Position numbers and translations under genes: made by a program. Below, one piece after another: positions 15,543 to 29,188 of a DNA stretch of 64,000 nt (positions are counted from its first letter, which is position 1; every line of letters starts with the position of its first letter). Below the pieces are notes generated by a model. That model saw nothing but the letters and a program-made list of their open reading frames with translations. It did not search any database and was not told the origin of the DNA. This DNA comes from Baylisascaris procyonis (Eukaryota > Nematoda > Chromadorea > Rhabditida > Ascarididae): contig JAZARR010000146.1 of assembly GCA_037389465.1 (NCBI GenBank), positions 186,001 through 250,000 of the forward strand, in the 5' to 3' direction.

Positions 15543-15610
15543 TCTCTCTCTCTCTCAAAAAAAAAAACAAAAAAAAAACAAAACAAAACAAAACAAACAA
15601 ACAAACAAAC
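15543..15610. repeat. compound simple repeat (TC)n, A-runs, (AAAC)n
   Basis: TC dinucleotides pass into A11, A10 and then AAAAC and AAAC units. A lysine/asparagine-rich open frame across it is spurious. Confidence 0.95.
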
Positions 15611-16630
15611 CAAAGCGGCAATACAGGGCAGCCTCCCTTATAATCTGACAGCTTACATTGAAAACCTGGTACTCTCAATAACTGTCTAAGAGTGATTTAT
15701 TAAATGATGTTTCGGTTTTCTGAAGCCGAATTTCTATGTTGATAACAGCATTTTATCACCGATATCATAAAGTTGTTGATTAGTTACAATGCGACATGAC
15801 ACACAGCTCTCAACGACAAAAGTACGCGTTGAGCGCAAAGGCGTGATTACCTATATTGCGTACGGGCAAACCTTCGACGTATGCAAGCAGATACGCAACC
15901 ACTTTAAATGTACCTTCGCCAATGCGCTCAACTGCCTCTTTTTCGCCCGACTCACTCGCATATTAACACATTGTTCAGCTATAAACGCATAAAAACATTC
16001 ACTATTCACATCAGCCCACTATAGGATTAAATGACCTCTATGAGCGTCACAGCATATGAAAAACCCCTCCCTTACAAAATATTTTCCAAGCAGATATCGA
16101 TCTTTCTTTTTTCTCGAATTGTAAACGCCATTCTTTATTATGCTGAAAAATATGCTAAATTATAAAACTTCATTAATTTGGCCTGACTCTAGCATGAACT
16201 GGATACCATTTCATAAATAAGCTTAACAACTCAGTAGTTTGTGATCAGCAAATTTACTTCCTGTTAAGACAAGCAAAAAAATTTTATTTTGAAGTAATGA
16301 ATGATGATGCGTTTAACGCCGAGTCCCAACTTGAAGTAATTAAGCGAATCATCGTTACCGATTATAAATTTTCCACTTGACATTACACAATCTATGCGTG
16401 CCATTCAAAAGTATCAACTGTACGTATGGACGAAATGCCAGATGTGACATCAAATTTTGAGCATTCACTAAGTCATCACAAAGCAAAGACGATCATACTG
16501 CCTACAACTTTATTATGAGACAGAATTTTCCACACTCAATGCAAGAAGCAGTCGCATCACCTGCGTCGACTATGGATTTCGGAAATTAGCGATGCACCAA
16601 AAGGTTTTCATTTTAGCATAATAACGAATG

Positions 16631-16738
<108 letters not shown>

Positions 16739-19259
16739 CATATATGCAATGATAAGAATAATTGGCTTCATAACTTAAATTTTCTTTTTTTTTGCGATTA
16801 GCGAAAAACATTCCTAGTCTTCTTCTTCGCTTTAAATGATTGCATGCGAACAAATGACTCTAGCTATATGAACAGTTAGCAACACATTTCATATACGAAT
16901 AAACGATTTAATGCTAATTGAAGCAAACGAAACGTATTTGTTAATAATGCATCCGATAATCAAATTTCCATACGACGCACTAAAAAAGTGATAGAACATT
17001 GTGCTAAAGGTTGTGCTACGATAAGCAAACTTACAATCATGCTCAACGAATGAATTAATGTTGTAGAACATTAACCAGAGGAAAATGATACATTTCGATT
17101 TCATCAAGACCGATCCCTCACAGAAATCATCGATGAATGTTTTGTCTTGTTCTCCCAATTCGATCGACACAAAATCCCTTCCCATATGCAAGCATTTATA
17201 AGCAACTATTATTCGTAATGAAGTTAAGCTGTAAACTTCAAAGTCTCAGTGGTGTGCGATATGAAACTATTTGAAACTAATAGACGAGTCAAAGCACATA
17301 TATACATAGACATACAAAGACGGCATCGAAATAATGTTTTCACTGGCGTGTGTAAGTAAGATTAATTATCGAAGTGAAAGGAAGTTTCGTTAAAGAAGTT
17401 CAAAGACGAAGAAAAAACCAGCTAATACTGAAACTTTCTCAGCCTAACGTGAAAGATGTGTTAAAGAGTGACCGCAAATCGGGTACTAGCAACAAACCAT
17501 TAAGCAAACATTAAATACCTGAAACATCCCGTTAAATCACTGTTTAACAATGTCCTCTACAAGATGTTATTGCATATTCAAGGTGAGTAACCCCAAGTTT
17601 CAAGCGAAATTGATAGTTCAGATTCGAGTGTGAGAGTGAAAAGAAAAAACACGAGTCGAACAACGGTTAAACAGGAAGCAGAACTTAGGGCAACTCGATG
17701 CCACTTCCGCATATCATGCTAATAGGGTGGGCAAGCTTCCCAGGAAGAGAGCCAGCACAAACGAATTATTGTCATGTTATGCGAACGCACAAAGCGCACG
17801 CAGCGAGAGCCTTATATGCATCGTTGAACGCTAATTCTCGCTCATTCCTCTCGGCACGAACAGCACGATGCGGCAACCAAACCAAAACAGCAACCAAACA
17901 AACGCTGCGCTCATCACCTATATCAATGCACAGCACCTACATTCAACGATCCACATCTCTTCCATGGCTCATGTGCACAGAGAGGCTTGCAGGAATGATA
18001 CCTTAAAGTGAGTGGTACCTAGCACTTCTCTTTGCAAGCACAGCTACAATTTATTGACATATGACGCCTAACCAGTGAACAGGTTGTAAGCTAGACCAGA
18101 TAGAGTGCAAATAGATATAAACGAAATAAAGCGAAAGAACCCATTCAAAAAACTGCCACTTTTACACTTGTCTACTTTCATAGCAAAGGGGAATGGCTTT
18201 TTGTTAAGAAGGCAGGTTTATATCTTCTTCTTGGAGGTGAGTGATTCAACGAACCGTTTGATGGTTGGAAGGGGGATGTTATCCGTTATAAAATGTTATT
18301 TTTGATGGCAAATAAAAGAATTATTGGATCAGCAAAATTGTACTAGTTTTGATCATTGCGTGACCGTTCGTTACACAACAATTGAAGATTATCATGGAGG
18401 GTTTGTATAGGCATCAGGTATGGATGAGAATATAGCATAGTGCAAATTTCAAATAGACAATATTTCCCCTGTGGACAAAGAAAATGCAAATGAAGTGCCG
18501 CAGTACACACTTTTGTTATGCAAGCAAATTGAAATGAGTTTATATTGAGTGCAACAATTATTCCACTACACATGAATACCTCACATACTTTCAATCGACC
18601 AAAGAGCAATCCAATGAAAGTGCTTCTTTACTCGCGCAAAGTGCGAAGATATTATCGCGTTTCAGGAGTGGATATACGCCAGACCACTAAAGCACTCGTC
18701 AATTATTATTTAAAAATGAGAAACTCATTAATCATCAAAAATAATTTCAACGCAGTGATGCTACTTCAGCAGACATCCTTCTACTAACTGCAAAGCTAAC
18801 AAAATTATTCGGCGAACAATATTGAAGCCCGTAATCAGTTGTGTTGACCGGGAAATTAGAGTGATGCAAATAAAGTTGCGCACTGCCAACATAGGCGCTA
18901 AATAATTGACTTTGCGAGCGAGACAAGCGAAGCTTCCTTTAGCAATTATTCCCACTACCACTAGCACATAATATTCAGCCGCCTCAGTGCTCTATTGTTT
19001 CAAACAAGGGAAATTATTGCCTTTCAAATGGGTGTGCACTCAACTTAGGATTTTAAACATTTCCTTATCAAGGCAACAGAGATATCTTCTAAGCAGGAAA
19101 GGAAGATCATCGCTCAGAAATTGATATGCTCTTAAATAGACGACAAGGACTGTTATGAACCGAGCAAAATGAGCGCAAATAAATGAGAGAAGGTGCGATC
19201 CGGAAGGCTTCAAACAGCAAATTTCCCTGATCAATGCTCCTCTCTTAGATCACTCACAG

Positions 19260-19568
19260 TTCAACGCCATTATTCCCCACCCTTATTTGGATAAAGCAAC
19301 TCTGCATAAAGTAATTCACATCGACAAATCGTCTAGAAAGCTTCTAAGAAACGGCAACCTGTCCTCATATTGCAGAAGTAAATGTTCACGGAAAGCTGCA
19401 GATATGACAGAAGATTTAGCCAGAAAAAAGTTTAATGGGAAGGGGAAGAAGATCAGAGCGGGATGCTTTGCAAAGGAATGGTTGACACCAATAGCGCAGC
19501 AAGTTTTCGCGTTTAAGGCCCTTGGGGTTGCAAAACTAATTCAGAAGGTATCTGGAGCACGATTGTAA
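19260..19568 (+). other. unassigned exon-like open frame
   Basis: Open from an acceptor-like ACTCACAG (ending 19259) to a TAA at 19566-19568. It is rich in K and R (ARKKFNGKGKKIRAGCFAKE) with a helical end (AQQVFAFKALGVAKLIQKV). A donor-like CAGAAG|GTATCT lies inside at about 19545. No family was recognised, and there is no upstream ATG in frame. Confidence 0.15.
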
Positions 19569-21269
19569 TCCGATGAGCAAGAGCTTATAGAACACAAATC
19601 CCCTATGAAAATGTCGAAGATGTGTCTGTCACCGCTCTGCTTTTCCCTAGCTACGATATTCTTGGGTTGGATATTTGCGTGCATATGAAACCAAAAAGAT
19701 GCAGCGAAATATCGCCAATATGAATAATAAGGAAACGTTGTGGTTTGCGTTTTTTGGGTTTGAGCCATAGTCGTGTTTATTGGTGTGGCTAACACAAGTG
19801 TTAAGAGGTCATTAGTATGTGAAGAGGTAGAAACGAAATGTGTGGACAGTAGCCGGATCTTAACCCCGAAACGACGGTCGCTTGCCTTAGTGCTACTACC
19901 GCACATTTATAAGGACAAAGAGGGTTAACTATTCTCGCCCTGAACGCGTTCGAGTCTCCGCTGCTCCGCGCAATTCTTTCTTTTTCATTAACTTTTCGTT
20001 AATGATGTCCTAACAAAGAACCCGTATTATACACTACAAACATCAGTAGGGAAGTCCGCCTGAAAAGGAAACTCATATATTAAGTAACAGACAAAATCAG
20101 AAACAACTAATTTTCAGCAAAAACGAGCAGCAAGTTACAAAAGTTCAAATGCGCCACCGTGATGATGAGAAAACGCCGCCGTGAATGTCTATTAGTAAAA
20201 CTCGTCGATCAATTGCTATCCCCACAGCCATAAGCAAATATGTCAGCGGAAATATGAGCACCAATAAACCCTGACAAACAATTGTGTTTGACATGCACGC
20301 TCATTATCCTTCTGCATAAAAATAAATATAAAACAACAACCATAAAGAAGGCATATTTGTGCGAATGCAGAAGCAATCCATTTAAAGCATGACATTTGCC
20401 GACAGAAGCAAACTGACCTATCGCTACGCAAACGAGGAAGCGGAAGCCGTTGTAACAACGTGTGACACATCATTTAATAAAACTAAAGATCCAATCAATA
20501 AAAGAAAACCTAAAATTGTCGAACAAAACATGCTTTAAAAAAACTTGTTGATTACTTTTTTTTTTCAAAGACCGCCTTAAAAAGTCGCAAAGTTTCATGT
20601 AGGTGGGTATCGATGCTCTAATTTCTTGGTATAGCCGGAATACATAATTTAATGTTCAAGATTACAATCATCAAACAAAATAATGCACAACGATGATATG
20701 ACCTCGAAGAAAACTTCCTTTTTCTATGAGGCACAAATGGTGAGGTGAAATGCAGGAAAAGAGGGTAAGATGTTCTCATCGAATATATACCTCGGCAACG
20801 CGTCACGTAATCGTTTAATGAAACACCCACAATCAATGAGATGGGCGTGAATTTTATTACAACTAAAAAGCAGTTTTCACAGATCGCCTCAAAGCCGGCG
20901 TTTCTAGGCTATTAGCGAACGTGGAAGCTATGTTGCACTAATAAAAATGTTGTCGGCGTTAGCATGCCCTTCCACAAAAAATGGCCACAAGAACATATGA
21001 AAGAAACACTTCCGACGGTGAAACGTCTCTTGGTGAAGATTCGATCGTAAAAGTGTTCTAAGAAAACGAAAAAAAAAAAATTAACATTCGGGAAGGATGA
21101 TTACCAAAAGAAATCATAACTGAATGCGGAGATTTCAACTATGGATCAGCAGCGCCAGCAGATGAGATCGGTCACCGTAGCGAGCTGCCCAACCAATGAA
21201 TAGTGGCGGGAACAAGAAGAAACTCGAACATGAGCAGCCCATAAGAGACGCGATACGCTCACAGCAACA

Positions 21270-21280
21270 CCCCCCCCCCC
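21270..21280 (+). repeat. C11 homopolymer
   Basis: C11 followed by TTCCCCC. Confidence 0.95.
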
Positions 21281-24171
21281 TTCCCCCTACGTTGCAAATT
21301 CGATCATTCATCCATCGTAGAAGCGAAAAAAACCAGTGCAAATCACCAATGAAATATGATCGCTAATACTTATAAATGGAAGAGCAATACCCCCCTAAAC
21401 CCCGCCCTTCTTCAAATATAAAGTATCTATTAGTTTTCTATTTGTTCCTCTGAGTTAAACGAAAGCCTTTGCGTGACCACACTTCAGAGTGTGAGAGTGA
21501 ACAAGCGGGGCAGAGAGAGTGTTTCAACAGACGACGAAGCAAACAGCCGGATACGTACGTCGCCAGTGAACGAGACAGCGCTAAACAATACAGGAAAGTA
21601 GATGAGAGGACCGGATGCACACTGAGGAATCGGTTACACTTTACAGTAGATGTTATTGTTTTAAGTGTTTCGTCATAACATCATATAAACCGCAGACTCA
21701 GCATGCTTATAATGTCTGGATAAGTGTTCTGCCAATCCGTTATCCGGAATCAATCATAACTGTCCGGATGACTGAGATCTTAACGGTACAGCATGTCGTT
21801 CCTTCCCCCTCTCATCCCTCTTCTCCAACAAATATGTTTTATACCTGTGGGCATTGTTTACAATAAAGCCATCATGCTTAGTGAAACCCTTTTCACTATA
21901 GGAATTTATACTCATATATGATTCTATCGTCATATTGAAACGTCTACAGGTGCAATAGAAGCGTGTTATAAACTGATAATATAACACGCCTTCCAGAACG
22001 AGAAACACAGATACGGCCAATGTTTGTAGAATAAGCTCAATGTGTGACATTTCTGCGCGACAAATTCCAACGTTTTTTCTGAAGCGTTTACTTTATTTTT
22101 ATTTTTTGTTCGCACAATAAACAATTCAGTCTTAAAGCGCTTTCATTTAGTGAAGCAATCAGCAAGCATTGCATTATGCCAATTGATGGTTTTTTTTTTT
22201 TGCATCGCGTCGTGCGGTCATGCCCTCCCAATATAAGCTGCTGAGATTTTCAAGGCTTGTGCGTGCCCATTCAACTACTTTGTTCACTTGACTACACACC
22301 CTAATCTGACGCATGCATGAACTCTCTGTGGAAGCTAAGGAAACATTTATAATACGTTTAAGTTTACGTTTACATATAATTAATTTCTAACAAAAAATTT
22401 CCTTCTCTCTACTCTCCAATTCCATTGCCCTAGTGCTTTCCTACGCGTTATTTTTCCTCCATCTATTAACGATCTAGGTTATTTATCCTGCGCTAATTAA
22501 TTCCACTTCCACGTTTCGTTTTGATGACAGCTCGAGCATAACTAAGGAAGGTGTTCACATCGACCGATAAAAGACGAAACGTGACCGCTTCCAATAGTCA
22601 TCTGATGTTATCTCTTGCATTCCTTATATTTCTTATTCCCATATACAACTTTTCCAGCTTTCTTCTTCAGTTCTGACGTTCATTTTTCTAACTTCAGTTG
22701 CCTATGTTTCATCGGCATTTGTTTTCGTACGCCTAATTATAACGCCTTTATAATTTTATATGCATTTCTTATGTTCCTTCTATAGGGAAACCACTCCTGT
22801 GATGCTTCCAATCTAAATAAAATGAGACTAAATCCCTAACGGAAAGAAAGCCTGCACCGCTAAGATTCCAACACTAAAACAATCGCCAGAACAGCGAAAT
22901 ATACGGTCTCACGAAAGGCCGCATCCAGCGAGAGCACTGCATCGGTATCGGAGTGGTGAAGTGACCGTTATGGAAATATGGGCGACGCTCCCTCGAGATT
23001 GGTATGTGAACAAAGAAATCCGCCGCCAATAGTACAAGTTGAATGTCAATCGCTGAAGCCGCAGTTTGACGCAAGAACTAAATTTCGTGCTACGGGCCCG
23101 TGCATGCCAGCTGTAACCCACCCGTCACATCATACGAAATCTAATCTCACCGCGACCAAACTGCCTCCTCATCCTCAGCCATCCCACCCCTTCCCCAGCT
23201 CGGTTCCAAGAATCCGCCACAGCAGCACCATATCTCCCTTCAGACACAAAGGAACAGCTCTCAAACCAGAAAGTAATGAATTTTCCGGAGTTCTGATGCA
23301 AAATCATCAAAGAACGCAATATTCTGAGCGCCTTTGATGCCTATTAGCAAAATAAACCAACAGTTTAATATGCAACCTCATTTTTTCTGATAGTTTTTGG
23401 CAGCAGCCCAATTAGTCCATCGCAAATCCTGCCAAGTTGGAAAACACTTCCAAAGTCTGAGAAGGACAGATGAGGCCACGATCACATGTGATTCAACCAT
23501 GCTGCACTATTGCTAAGTCCAAACGAAAGCCCCATCCCAACAATACAAGGATATCTCAATTCCTATAGATTTGTGGGAATACAGATCAGAGGGCAGCGAA
23601 TCGCCAAGATGTGCGAATCTAGAAAGGGCTGTTCTCAGTGTGACGATGCAAAGCGTGCATGCGATAAGCAGCTCATCGCGAATGAGGCATGGATTCATCA
23701 GAACAAAAAGTGACAAAGCATGTTTATGCGCGTACAGATCACACGTGATCTGATCCCGCATCGGCAGATGGCTCGCCGCTCTCTATACTCTTCTAGATTG
23801 CGCATTTTAAACGACATCATTCACCTAGATAAATGCTTTTACCTCGAGCTCGCCTATTCTTTCCTTTTGCCCTTTCCTCTCACGGCAGAAACCATTTCGT
23901 CCACCCGGCCCCTCTCCCCTCCATCATACCGCTCCTTTTGGTATCAATAAAATGACTCAACATGCTCTTATCTCTTTCACCTATTATACCAAAGCGTCAC
24001 TTAAAGCACTAGCACATAGAGGAAATTAGCCATTAAAGCAACTCGAGCATCCCTCTGACTGTCTCGCAGGCTCAAAATACATCCACATAGTCAGTTCATA
24101 GCGCAGGCAAAAAAAAAAACGCGAAATTCGGCAAGAGCAACCGGTAACTCCACCTTCGCGGGAGGAGGGAT

Positions 24172-24196
24172 GGGGGGGGGGGGGAGGGCGAGGGAC
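24172..24196 (+). repeat. G13 run with flanking G triplets
   Basis: G13 (24172-24184) followed by AGGGCGAGGG, so four G blocks lie close enough for a quadruplex. Confidence 0.9.
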
Positions 24197-26062
24197 AGGA
24201 TTGCAGCAGCGGCACACCGACAGAGTGATACAGGAAAACACCAATTTTTACTTACTCCATCTTTCTTACCACCTCTTCATACCGCACCTGCTTCTCGGTA
24301 CATAATACAAGTCTCGATACTTGTTAAAAGCCACTTTTAAAGGGAATACAGTCAAATGTATAACTGCAGTGATAATGAACAATAGGAACAACGACTGCAA
24401 CCACAAATTAAATGATAGAAAGGTTGAAAATAACGCTATGGTAGTGATTGCACCTCGCAGCTCCAATCGACGCAATTTACCCTCCCGATAGGCGAACAGA
24501 AGTCAATATTATGAATATAAAAGATGTTGCCGATGTCGTGTATTTCACTCCTTAAAAAGACTTCAACGAAAGAAATTTTACTGACGTAAAAAGGAAGGGA
24601 ATGCTCACAAGAGGAAAAGCAAAGGGCTAATTGAAGAGGGTTAGTACGTTTGGATGAAAAGAACTAAAACTTTCTCGGCAAAAGTGATTGACCTTATATA
24701 TGATTGAACAAGACGACAATCGCAGCAATGTTTTTGTTGTCAGGCGGCATTTCTGAAGAGAGAGACGATGAATGCAACAATGTTATGTGGCTCCCATTAT
24801 TTCCTCTCCAATCATTGTCATATAGATCCGTTATGAATTAAACGTTAGGAATAGAGGGGATCTAAAATTGATGAAGCTGCCATTCACGAAACGATATCGG
24901 AATATATTCGCTGTTGCGCTGGTGTCAAATTATTTTGGCTGCTCGTCAATAGCTGACGATGGGCATCGAGAAATGCGATGAATATAGACTACATTCGCAC
25001 GCTCATGTGGAACAAAGCCATATGGAGGGAAGAAGGCAGGAAATAAGATTATGAATTTTATCACATAAAATAAAAATTGGGGCAAAATGCTAAGTAGATG
25101 TTTGCATGGGTGCCGAATACTATAAATGTTTCGAAAAAATTTCAAGTCTGACCCCTCACCTTTATTCATCAAATTGATCCCATTATTCAGCTAATCGTAA
25201 GCAAAAATTCACAGCATAAAAATGGCATTATAAATTCAGAAATTCGTGAGCTTATTCGACTTTATTTATGCCAATGAATGACTATTTTGAACTTTTGCAG
25301 TGCATTTCAGTGGAAAATGCAGTATATTATTAATGCAGCAGCAGCATCTTTTATTAATGCAGAATAAACAAACTTTACGGCCAAAATAAAATGAAATTTG
25401 AAAAGTCTCTTGTAGTCAGTAAATCAAAAGTTCCTTCTGCAATATGATATTAACCTTTAAAGAGCGCGTTTTATAAAAGAAATTTTTTAAATGCACGTCT
25501 ACGTGTCTAGATGCAATGTCTCTATTTACCAATGTGTCTACAGGATCACGACCTCATCACTGCTAATGTGATCGTTTTCATTAAGTTCATAAGCGCAGCT
25601 GTTTGGAAACAAGCAGAACTGTCCAACTATGGGGGACGATAGCGATAAATGGGGGCGCCATCACACCTAAATATGAACACTCCATGATACGCTCCGCATG
25701 CCCTGCGGGCATGCCTACCCTTTGCTTTATCATTCTCTCACATAAAGGAATCCGCCTCCCTCTAATCTAAGGCTTATGTAAATAAAAAAAGTCCATAAAA
25801 GAGATTAACAGAAAATTGGAATTTGTTATGAAGCAAAATGAAACTGTTCATAAATTTCATACTGAAGAAGAAAATTTCACGTAAAAAATGCTTTGTTTAA
25901 ACCGATCATGAAACATAAATGAAAAATCATCAATCATAAAATTAGCTTTATAGAATGTTATTTGCATTATAAGAGCGCCTACGGTGGTGTGGTCACAATA
26001 AATTATTCATTGCTATCGCTAAAACCTTTGAGATCTTATAGGAGCCTCGAGTTCTTTGAGAT

Positions 26063-26064
<2 letters not shown>

Positions 26065-26112
<48 letters not shown>
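26065..26112. repeat. (TA)24 microsatellite beside a 14-bp direct repeat
   Basis: 48 bp of TA units. Immediately upstream the 14-mer TTTGAGATCTTATA occurs twice (26027-26040 and 26055-26068), and the second copy runs into the array. Confidence 0.95.
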
Positions 26113-26115
<3 letters not shown>

Positions 26116-27584
26116 AACACCACCTTGAACAAACACCAATGTTTTTTCAAGTTTTAAGAAATTCATAGCTCAGGAGGCTTTATTAGAGGTAATAGGATAA
26201 ATGCTGTGCAGGTGTAAGTCGAACACAAGGATGTGCGAGCAATCAGTCCATTATATAAAGGGCCGCTGTGAAAGATGCAAGAGACGCAGCAATGTGTCAG
26301 GCAACGAATTTTGATTGATCAGTTTTCATATGGAATGCTCTCAACGCCGAAAATTGTCCGCAGCGTTCATGTCATTTAAAATAAGAATCTTCTTGTATGA
26401 TATTAGTTAGTGCATTAATAAATCACCCATGTGTTTAGAACATTCATTGCTTTCCGTAATAACTGCATCGCAGCAGTAAACTTCAAAAAGCTATCTCTCA
26501 ATAGATGTTAACGACCGAATGCATATAAGGATGAAATGTTCCCAGTCAACATTTATTGCCTCTATTGAATGCGATGCTTTGGCAATATTTCCTTCCACTA
26601 ATTTAAAAGTCTCAACAAATTGCATGTGAAAAATCGAAAATTCAAGCTCAAAGTACATAGTAATGTTGGACACAGCAACAGAATATACCCGAAAGTTATA
26701 TCAATACGGCAACTGCAAATGAAATAAACCTGACGAATTCTGAATGAGTAAAGCGTTTTGGCAAATGTGCAAAATTCACCGGCAGTAATAACATCCACTT
26801 TACTTTTTGCATTAATAAATACAAGCAGTGCACAGAAAGCGCAAACGTTATCGCTTACATAACACTGCACGCTAGATAGATGTTTATCAACACAGTCATC
26901 TCATGGAATTCCTTCAACATACGTGATAGGTTACATCTTCGTTTCCATCATCAAAAACCTTCAGATGCTAGAGATGGAAATAGAGAAACATCAATTTCTA
27001 AGCAAACCATTCTTCAACTTAAAGAAACCAAAACCGTTAACAAGTCATGTCAAAAAAAAAACAACATTCAGTATTTTAAAAAACAACCAGCCACGCTTAT
27101 AAGCAGTACTTCTTGGTAAGAGGAAATTAGTATTACAGTCGTTATGCCTTCGCAACAACCAGATGCCGAGGAGAGGAAATGCGAGCAGATTTTGCGCGTT
27201 TTGGCTTAAGTCTGATTGAATGGCTTTCATCGTACTTGAAAATTCGATGAAAAAAAATTTAATTATTGTAATTGAGATATGTGATTTGTGTCCTCGTTAA
27301 ATTTGTCTAATTTCTTCACATACGCACCAAAAGGTGATGAGAATTACTTTCCTTAGTTTATGCTTGTTGTTGTTTAGGAAGATCCTTCTTTCTGCTTTCT
27401 CCCTCTCACGAATAGAACATATTTTTTCTCTTTCAAATAATATTTTAAAAAGTGCGAATGTCAAAAGGATTATATATTTTCGCTTTGACAGTTGCGAAAA
27501 GGTCATCGAGTTGTTTCATCGACAGATAAACAAAAAAATCCAAAAATCCGCTACCGGATAAGCAAGCAATCGATACGATAATAT

Positions 27585-27890
27585 ATGGAATGCAATGAAG
27601 AACTAGAACGCCTCATAAACTCTAGCATGAAGCACCTGTGCAACATCTACCCTTTTAGCATTCTTTCTCGCGAAGATAAACTCGCTAAGCGCATCTCTTC
27701 TATATATGCCAATCATAAACACATAGATACGAACATACAAATGAGTATAACAAAGTTGGCAAACTTAAAACATATAAATGGTTTACGAAAAGCAGTTGGC
27801 AACTTAAAACTTTTCGAGCAAATTTCATGGAAACGATTGCAAGCGGTGATAGTCAATTCAATGAAAAGCTTACGCGTTGTCCACCACTAA
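27585..27890 (+). other. unassigned 101-residue open frame with protein-like composition
   Basis: Starts at a true ATG (MECNEELERLINSSMKHL) and has a balanced mix of charged and hydrophobic residues (LSREDKLAKRISSIYANHKH, LRKAVGNLKLFEQISWKRL), with no low-complexity runs. An AATAAA occurs about 140 nt after the stop. It is not recognised, and length is within chance expectation. Confidence 0.15.
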
Positions 27891-28858
27891 TGGCTAGAGG
27901 AGAACATCACAAAAATGATGCAAAGAGATGAGACAGCTGTCTTATGATCGTGTTAACGCTTCACGCTAAGATGTTTCACTTAACAGACCGTTTCACGCGC
28001 TAATGCCTCCGAAATAACACCACAGTTAAATAAATGTCCAACATGGAGCCATAAGGAGCCTAAAATTTTTACGGCTACCGATAGTACTGCAGGCAAAGTA
28101 TTATTTCACCTTCAGATGGTTCACCATGGGAACAACCACAGAATTGGTGCATTTTACTAAAATACATAAATGATATGAACAAACAACTTTCTCAATGAAA
28201 TTTAAAAAAAAAACGACTATGTACACCTGAGTGGGAGGCAAATCAAACTCTCATTACTGAAGTGTGCCTGCGCAGTGAAAACACCCGCCGAGTGGATTTG
28301 ATCAGAGAATAAAAAAGACTGCGACGCCAAATTGCCAACGCTCAGTGCACTATTAACGAAACGCTGCAACACTCGAATCGTTGACTGCGTAATGCGCATG
28401 AAACTGAAAAGCGCACCGATTCTAGCAATATACTCTTCGTCCAGCATAAACCATTCAGCAATTTCATGTTGAATTAAAGAAAATTCGTTAGAGGTGCCAC
28501 CTCAACGAACTGTCTGCTTCGTCGTTTCCCACATTTCAAAACGTTGCTTTCAATGTTGGCGGATTGATAATGAGTGGAAATTGGAACGAATCTGTGACAC
28601 CTGCGATGTTCATCATTACCAAATGCTAAGTGAGGCGATAAAGGAGATGAATGATTCGAAAGCACAACACAGCAATATGTGTTTTTAAGCTGCAGTAAAA
28701 TCACACACAACCGTTCATCCACTCGTTCGCTTGTTCTCGTCAATGTTAACAGCAGCACAAGCCCATCTAAGATGAGATATCTCAACTAGATGAGTTTCAT
28801 CCGCAAGTGCCATGCCGGATATCAGAAATGTCGCACATCGATTTATTAGAGAGCCATC

Positions 28859-29188
28859 TTGACGGACCGAATAACAGATAGACATATACGTTTAGATAAA
28901 AGCTTATTGCATGCAGGAAATTTAGAAACACAATTATATACTACGAGGACTAGGGCCAACGTACAGAGACACTTAAAGGACATCGATCAGCTGTTCGGAG
29001 CTTTGAAATGTGAAGGTGCCGAAGAGAAGCAAATAGCACGCACCGGCGGTATCAGAACGTTGTTGCTGAAGAAACCGTTGCATACTTCAATCATTAAAAG
29101 TGGATACTGCGTCACCGGAAGGAAAGCAATGCTTCTGACCAGCGGCCATTGTTGCTTTCTACAGGTCTTTATGATTGGTGTCACCTAA
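28859..29188 (+). other. unassigned open frame, 109 codons
   Basis: The segment ANVQRHLKDIDQLFGALKC followed by EGAEEKQIARTGGIRTLLLK is protein-like. CTACAG|GTCTTT near 29163 could be a splice donor. There is no ATG at its upstream edge, so if real it would be an internal exon. It is not recognised. Confidence 0.13.
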
